Positions 15,161 to 18,874 of a DNA stretch of 18,874 nt are shown here, in pieces (positions within the stretch are counted from its first letter, which is position 1; each line of letters opens with the position of its first letter). The translations under genes and the position numbers were made by a program. The notes below the pieces were generated by a model. That model searched no databases. It was not told where the DNA came from and saw only the letters and a list, made by a program, of their open reading frames with translations. The DNA is taken from positions 1 to 18,874 of the forward strand of contig DASUJK010000002.1 of assembly GCA_036279295.1 (NCBI GenBank), in the 5' to 3' direction. Source of the DNA: DATEPR01 sp036279295 (lineage in GTDB: Bacteria; Actinomycetota; Actinomycetes; Mycobacteriales; Pseudonocardiaceae).

Positions 15161-15186
15161 ACGAGAGTCTCAGTGAGGTGCAGGTC

Positions 15187-16563
15187 ATGCCGATCGCGAC
15201 CGTCGACCCCGCCACGGGGGAGACCGTGCAGAAGTTCGAGCCGCACGACGCGGCCGAGGTGGAGCGGCGCCTCGCGTGGGCCCAGTCCGCGTTCGAACAG
15301 CTCCGCGACACGACGTTCCAACAGCGAGCCGCGTGGCTGCGGGCAGCCGCCGACTGTCTGGACGCCGACCAGGACATCGCGGCGGACCTGCTCGTCACCG
15401 AGATGGGCAAGCCGATCGCGCAGGCCGAGGCCGAGGTCGCCAAGTGCGCGATGGCGATGCGGTTCTACGCGGAGCACGCCGAGGCGTTCCTCGCCGAGGA
15501 GGTCCTCGGCACACCGGAGTCCGTCGGCGCGCGCCGGGCCAGCGCGGTGTACCGGCCACTTGGCGTGATTCTCGCGGTGATGCCGTGGAACTACCCGCTC
15601 TGGCAGGTCGTGCGGTTCGCCGCACCCGCGCTGATGGCCGGCAACACCGGCCTGCTCAAGCACGCGTCGAACGTGCCGATGACGGCGCTGTACCTGGACA
15701 CGCTGTTCGAGCGCGGCGGCTTCCCCGCCGGTGCCTTCTCGACGCTGCTCGTCGGTGCCGCCGAGGTCGACGCGGTCGTCCGCGACCGGCGGGTCCGGGC
15801 CGTGACGCTCACCGGATCGGAGCCCGCAGGCCGTGCGGTGGCCGCGACGGCGGGCGCGGCGATCAAGAAGGCCGTGCTGGAACTGGGTGGCTCCGATCCG
15901 TTCGTCGTCCTGCCCTCGGCCGACATCGCGAAGGCCGTCGACGTCGCCGTGCGGGCCAGGGTCCAGAACAACGGCCAGTCCTGCATCGCGGCGAAGCGGT
16001 TCATCGTCCACACTGGCGTCTACGACGAGTTCGCAGAGCTGTTCGCGCGCCGGATGTCGGACCTCGTGGTCGGCGATCCGCGCGACCGGGCCACCGACGT
16101 CGGCCCGCTGGCCACCGAGTCCGCCCGCCGCGACCTGGCCGAACTGGTCGACGATGCCGTCGCAAGGGGAGCGCAGGTGCTCACCGGCGGTTCGGCGCCC
16201 GACCGGCCGGGCTGGTTCTACCAGCCGACCGTGCTGGCCGGGCTCACGCCGGACATGCGCATCGTGCGGGAGGAGACGTTCGGCCCGGTGGCCTCGCTCT
16301 ACCGGGCCACGGACCGGGAGGACGCGCTGCGCATCGCGAACCAGACCGACTTCGGGCTGTCCAGTGCGGTGTGGACGGACGATGCCGACGAGGCCGACTG
16401 GTTCGTCGAACACCTCGACGCGGGCGCCGTCTTCGTGAACGGCATGACCGCTTCCCACCCGGAACTGCCCTTCGGGGGCATCAAGGACTCCGGCTTCGGC
16501 CGGGAACTCTCCACCGCGGGCATCCGCGAATTCTGCAACCTCAAGACCGCCTGGCGTGGCTGA
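15187..16563 (+). CDS. NAD(P)-dependent aldehyde dehydrogenase, succinate-semialdehyde dehydrogenase (Sad)-like
   Basis: Oxidises an aldehyde or semialdehyde to the acid; 458 aa, full length. Motifs: PWNYPLWQV with N135, LLKHASNVP with K158, TLTGSEPAGRAVA, general base E232 in LELGGSDPFVVL, catalytic C266 in NNGQSCIAAKRF, EETFGPVAS and the C-terminal PFGGIKDSGFGREL. The GSDPF and QSCIAAKRFI forms are those of the Sad/YneI branch rather than betaine or phenylacetaldehyde dehydrogenases. Start: ATG 15187 with GAGG about nine bases upstream; a GTG at 15178 in frame has no room for an RBS. It is the first gene of an operon with the transporter, CMD-family protein and beta-hydroxyacid dehydrogenase, so a semialdehyde intermediate is likely in that pathway. 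Confidence 0.88.
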   Translation: MPIATVDPATGETVQKFEPHDAAEVERRLAWAQSAFEQLRDTTFQQRAAWLRAAADCLDADQDIAADLLVTEMGKPIAQAEAEVAKCAMAMRFYAEHAEAFLAEEVLGTPESVGARRASAVYRPLGVILAVMPWNYPLWQVVRFAAPALMAGNTGLLKHASNVPMTALYLDTLFERGGFPAGAFSTLLVGAAEVDAVVRDRRVRAVTLTGSEPAGRAVAATAGAAIKKAVLELGGSDPFVVLPSADIAKAVDVAVRARVQNNGQSCIAAKRFIVHTGVYDEFAELFARRMSDLVVGDPRDRATDVGPLATESARRDLAELVDDAVARGAQVLTGGSAPDRPGWFYQPTVLAGLTPDMRIVREETFGPVASLYRATDREDALRIANQTDFGLSSAVWTDDADEADWFVEHLDAGAVFVNGMTASHPELPFGGIKDSGFGRELSTAGIREFCNLKTAWRG

Positions 16564-16581
16564 GTCCCTCCCCCTGGGACT
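16563..16581 (+). promoter_or_regulatory. Intercistronic stem-loop between aldehyde dehydrogenase and transporter
   Basis: AGTCCC (16563-16568), seven-base loop, GGGACT (16576-16581): a perfect six-pair stem beginning at the last base of the stop codon. There is no T-run after it, and the transporter RBS (AAGGAG, 16591-16596) follows ten bases later. It could tune message stability or relative expression rather than end transcription. Confidence 0.3.
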
Positions 16582-16602
16582 GCGAAAGAGAAGGAGCCAG
16601 CA

Positions 16603-18003
16603 ATGACGCTGTACGACACGGATGCCGACCGCGGTGCGGTCGACGTTCAGGTGGGGCAACTGCTCCGCGCCTTGGACCGGTCCAGGATGACGGCCAGGCA
16701 CGTTGGACTCTACGTCGTGAGCGCCCTGGGGCACTTCTTCGACGGCTACGACGTGCAGGTCATCGGCGTGATCCTGCCCGCGATCACCCTCGCGTTCCAC
16801 CTGCGAGCCGGTGAAGCGGGTGTGCTCGGGTCCAGCACCGCGTTCGGCATGCTGTTCGGGGCGATCTGTGTCGGCTTCGTCTCCGACCGGATCGGCCGCA
16901 AGTCCGCACTCATGGTCGCGCTGGGTGTGTTCGCGCTGTTCAGCCTGTTGTGCGCGTTGTCGCCCAACTTCGGCCTGCTGGTCACGTTCCGCGTGCTCAG
17001 CGGTGTGGGCCTGGGTGCCGAGGTGGTCACGATGTACGCCTACATCTCGGAGTTCCTGCCGGCCCGGCTGCGCGGCACGCTGCTCACCACGAGTTCGATG
17101 TTCTGGCAACTCGCGTCGGTCGTCGCCGGGCTGCTCGCGATCGTCGTCATCCCGGCGTTCGGCTGGCAGGGCATGTTCGTCATCGGCGCGCTGCCCGCGA
17201 TCGTCGTCGTGATCATCTGGCGGATGCTGCCCGAGTCGGTGCGGTTCCTGGTCGGACGCAACCGGCTCGGTGATGCCACGAAGATCGTGCGTGGCCTGTC
17301 CAGCGTGGCCCCCGAGAACGTGCCCGCCGACACCGACACCGAGGCTGCCGCCAGGACCGCGGCAGGCGCGGAGCGGCTGTCCGTCGGCGACCTGCTGCGC
17401 GGCAAGTTCGCCCGCCTCACCCCGGGTGTGTGGATCATCCAGTTCTTCAACGGTTTCGTGCTGTTCGCCATCGTGACGTGGCTGCCGTCCATCCTGGTGG
17501 CCAAGGGCTTCACGTTCGTGCACTCGCTGGTCTACGTCTCGGTCATCGTCGGCGTCGGTGCGTTCGGCAACGTCGGCGCCGGGTTGGTGCTCAACCGGAT
17601 CGGCAGGCGCAAGGCGATGCTGCTGTTCTTCGTGCTGGGCGGCATCACGCTGATGATCTGGGGCCTCCAGTCGACAGCCGCCGGAATCCTCGTCCTCGGC
17701 GCGGTGTCCAGCTTCTTCATCTACGGCGTCAGCGGCGCCGTCTACACCTACACCAGTGAGATCTACCCGACGAAGCTGCGCGCCACCGGCACCGGCTGGT
17801 CGGGTGGGGCGCAGCGGGTCGGCGCGATCGTCGCGCCATCGGTCATCGGGTTCATGATCGGCGCGCACTGGCCGATCATCAGCGTGTTCATCCTGCTCGC
17901 CATCGGCTTCATCGTCGCGGCCGTCGCCGTCGTGTTCCTCACCCACGAGACCGGCTCGCGCACCCTGGAGGAGATCGAGGCCTCGGTCGTCGCGACCCGA
18001 TGA
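16603..18003 (+). CDS. MFS transporter, aromatic acid:H+ symporter (AAHS)-like
   Basis: Twelve-helix major facilitator, 466 aa, inner membrane. The first helix contains the AAHS-type DGYD motif (HFFDGYDVQVIG, D47/D50), and the loop between helices 2 and 3 has motif A as GFVSDRIGRKSAL (91-103). EFLPARLRGTL and a charged central loop (about 215-270, rich in A, D and E) divide the halves; NRIGRRKAM is the second-half copy of motif A, and SEIYPTKLRATGTG is typical of organic-acid porters. ATG 16603 has AAGGAG six bases upstream. It follows the aldehyde dehydrogenase by 39 bp, so it likely imports the carboxylic acid that this operon degrades. PcaK/BenK-like aromatic acids are the best-known substrates of the family, but other small acids are possible. 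Confidence 0.88.
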   Translation: MTLYDTDADRGAVDVQVGQLLRALDRSRMTARHVGLYVVSALGHFFDGYDVQVIGVILPAITLAFHLRAGEAGVLGSSTAFGMLFGAICVGFVSDRIGRKSALMVALGVFALFSLLCALSPNFGLLVTFRVLSGVGLGAEVVTMYAYISEFLPARLRGTLLTTSSMFWQLASVVAGLLAIVVIPAFGWQGMFVIGALPAIVVVIIWRMLPESVRFLVGRNRLGDATKIVRGLSSVAPENVPADTDTEAAARTAAGAERLSVGDLLRGKFARLTPGVWIIQFFNGFVLFAIVTWLPSILVAKGFTFVHSLVYVSVIVGVGAFGNVGAGLVLNRIGRRKAMLLFFVLGGITLMIWGLQSTAAGILVLGAVSSFFIYGVSGAVYTYTSEIYPTKLRATGTGWSGGAQRVGAIVAPSVIGFMIGAHWPIISVFILLAIGFIVAAVAVVFLTHETGSRTLEEIEASVVATR

Positions 18004-18027
18004 CCACCCGACAACAATGGAGGAAAT

Positions 18028-18414
18028 GTGACCGACCGCATGGACGAGTCGATGGCCGCGCGGGGCGACCGGATCCGGCGCGAAGTGCTTGGCGACGAGC
18101 ACGTCGACAACTCGAACCGCGGTGCGAGCGCCTTCAGCAAACCCGTCCAGGACCTCGTCACGGAGTACTGCTGGGGAGTGGCCTGGGGCGATGACACCCT
18201 GGACCGCAGGACACGCAGTCTGCTCAACATCGTCATGATGGTGGCGCTCAACCGCAGGCACGAACTGGAACTGCACACGAAGGGCGCGCTGCGCAACGGC
18301 GTCACCCCCGAGGAGATCCAGGCCGCGCTGGTGCAGGCCACCGTCTACTGTGGCGTGCCGGCCGGAATGGAGGGCTTCCGCGCCGCGGCGAGTGTCGTCG
18401 ACGAGGAGGCGTGA
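18028..18414 (+). CDS. Carboxymuconolactone decarboxylase family protein, PcaC-like
   Basis: Small all-helical protein, 128 aa, about the length of PcaC. Family pattern: YCWGVAWGDDTLDRRTRSLL, RRHELELHTKGALRNGVTPEEI (H83 conserved) and QATVYCGVPAGMEGFRAA. The absence of a CxxC motif argues against an AhpD peroxidase and for the PcaC-like branch, which decarboxylates 4-carboxymuconolactone; many close relatives have unassigned substrates. GTG 18028 has GGAGGA four bases or so upstream (18019-18024). The gap to the transporter is 24 bp, and the stop overlaps the next start (TGATG), so it is co-translated with the dehydrogenase. No protocatechuate dioxygenase or cycloisomerase is in view, so a complete 3-oxoadipate pathway is not shown. 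Confidence 0.85.
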   Translation: MTDRMDESMAARGDRIRREVLGDEHVDNSNRGASAFSKPVQDLVTEYCWGVAWGDDTLDRRTRSLLNIVMMVALNRRHELELHTKGALRNGVTPEEIQAALVQATVYCGVPAGMEGFRAAASVVDEEA

Positions 18415-18874
18415 TGGTGGACGGTGGACGCAGGGTCGGGCTGATCGGCGTCGGCAACATGGGCGGGCGCATCGGTCGGCGGCTGCACGACGTCGGCACC
18501 GACATCGTCGGCTACCACCGTGACCCGGCGAAGGTGAGCCGCTGGGGGCTGACGCCCGTCAGTTCGGTGCGCGAACTGACCGAGTCGGTCGACGTCGTCC
18601 TGCTCTGCCTGCCCGACTCGCCGGTGGTCGAGTCGGTGGTGACCGGCGACGACGGGGTGCTCGCGGCGGCCAGGGCCGGACAGGTCATCGTCGACACCAC
18701 GTCGGCGCTGCCCCGGTCGACCAGGGAGCTGGCGGCCGCCGCCGAGGCGCTGGGTGTGGCCTATGTGGACGCCCCGGTGTCCGGTGGTGCCCGCTCGGCG
18801 CCGGAGGGCAAGCTGACCCTGATGGTCGGCGGCGAACCCGAGGCCGTGACACGAGTGCGGTGGATGCTCGACGC
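18414..18874 (+). CDS. NAD(P)-dependent beta-hydroxyacid dehydrogenase, HIBADH family (partial, 3' end outside window)
   Basis: N-terminal 153 codons of a 3-hydroxyisobutyrate/6-phosphogluconate dehydrogenase-like enzyme; the frame runs off the right edge. The Rossmann dinucleotide motif is GLIGVGNMGGRI (GVGNMG at 12-17), followed by YHRDPAK, VVLLCLPDSPVVE, IVDTTSALPRSTREL and the substrate-binding DAPVSGGARSAPEGKLTLMVGG (starting at 119). ATG 18414 overlaps the CMD-family stop by one base, with GAGGAGG four bases upstream. The family interconverts a 3-hydroxy acid and a semialdehyde, which pairs naturally with the aldehyde dehydrogenase at the head of the operon. The catalytic lysine lies beyond the window, so activity cannot be confirmed. 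Confidence 0.88.
   Translation, partial: MVDGGRRVGLIGVGNMGGRIGRRLHDVGTDIVGYHRDPAKVSRWGLTPVSSVRELTESVDVVLLCLPDSPVVESVVTGDDGVLAAARAGQVIVDTTSALPRSTRELAAAAEALGVAYVDAPVSGGARSAPEGKLTLMVGGEPEAVTRVRWMLD

Noticed and set aside
15154..18276. 1040-codon open frame on the minus strand
   Set aside because: It is antisense to the aldehyde dehydrogenase, transporter and CMD genes, all of which have full motif sets and RBSs. Its translation is low-complexity (H, D, R, G rich), typical of a high-GC shadow frame.

Overview
The window is high-GC actinomycete DNA. Many starts are GTG, genes are tightly overlapped, and regulators of the SARP (OmpR-type HTH plus BTAD) and GntR/FCD classes are present. The overall look fits a Pseudonocardiales or related filamentous genus; that placement is an inference. 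No rRNA, tRNA, CRISPR array, phage or transposase gene was found. The content is small-molecule uptake and catabolism under local transcriptional control.

Left edge (1-2955): an OppC/DppC-type ABC permease cut by the window edge (minus strand) diverges from a metal-dependent amidohydrolase of the ACMSD/gamma-resorcylate decarboxylase type (plus). An OsmC-family peroxidase-like protein follows on the minus strand. Between it and the next gene lies about 550 bp of decayed coding sequence that I read as the ruins of a pnuC-nadR nicotinamide riboside transporter/kinase pair.

Central cluster (2992-11775): two divergent transcription units. On the minus strand are an HMG-CoA-lyase-like enzyme and an FMN alpha-hydroxy-acid dehydrogenase of the LldD2 type. 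On the plus strand is a five-gene, almost gapless operon: GntR/FCD regulator, CaiB/BaiF CoA-transferase, HyuA, HyuB and an N-carbamoylsarcosine-amidase-like cysteine hydrolase. The 115-bp divergent promoter holds two copies of the dyad TTGnnTGCAA 73 bp apart, probably the operators of the GntR protein. Together these genes could open or carboxylate a substrate in an ATP-dependent way (HyuAB), remove a carbamoyl or amide group, activate the acid with CoA, split it with the lyase and oxidise a 2-hydroxy acid. The substrate cannot be read from the sequence.

Right cluster (11795-18874): on the minus strand a second GntR/FCD regulator, a lactonase-like alpha/beta hydrolase and a SARP-type regulator whose C-terminal third looks like an arsenate reductase (LMW-phosphatase fold) that has lost its catalytic cysteine and arginine. 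Divergently, on the plus strand, are a Sad-like aldehyde dehydrogenase, an AAHS-type MFS transporter, a PcaC-like carboxymuconolactone decarboxylase-family protein and a beta-hydroxyacid dehydrogenase cut by the right edge. A 27-bp near-perfect palindrome in front of the hydrolase shares an 11-bp core with a dyad in the divergent promoter, which suggests a regulon for the second GntR protein.

Most striking are the SARP/pseudo-arsenate-reductase fusion, the two self-consistent operator families, the unassigned HyuAB-amidase-CoA-transferase-lyase pathway and the pnuC-nadR ruin. All functional calls rest on motif reading and memory of protein families; no database search was run.
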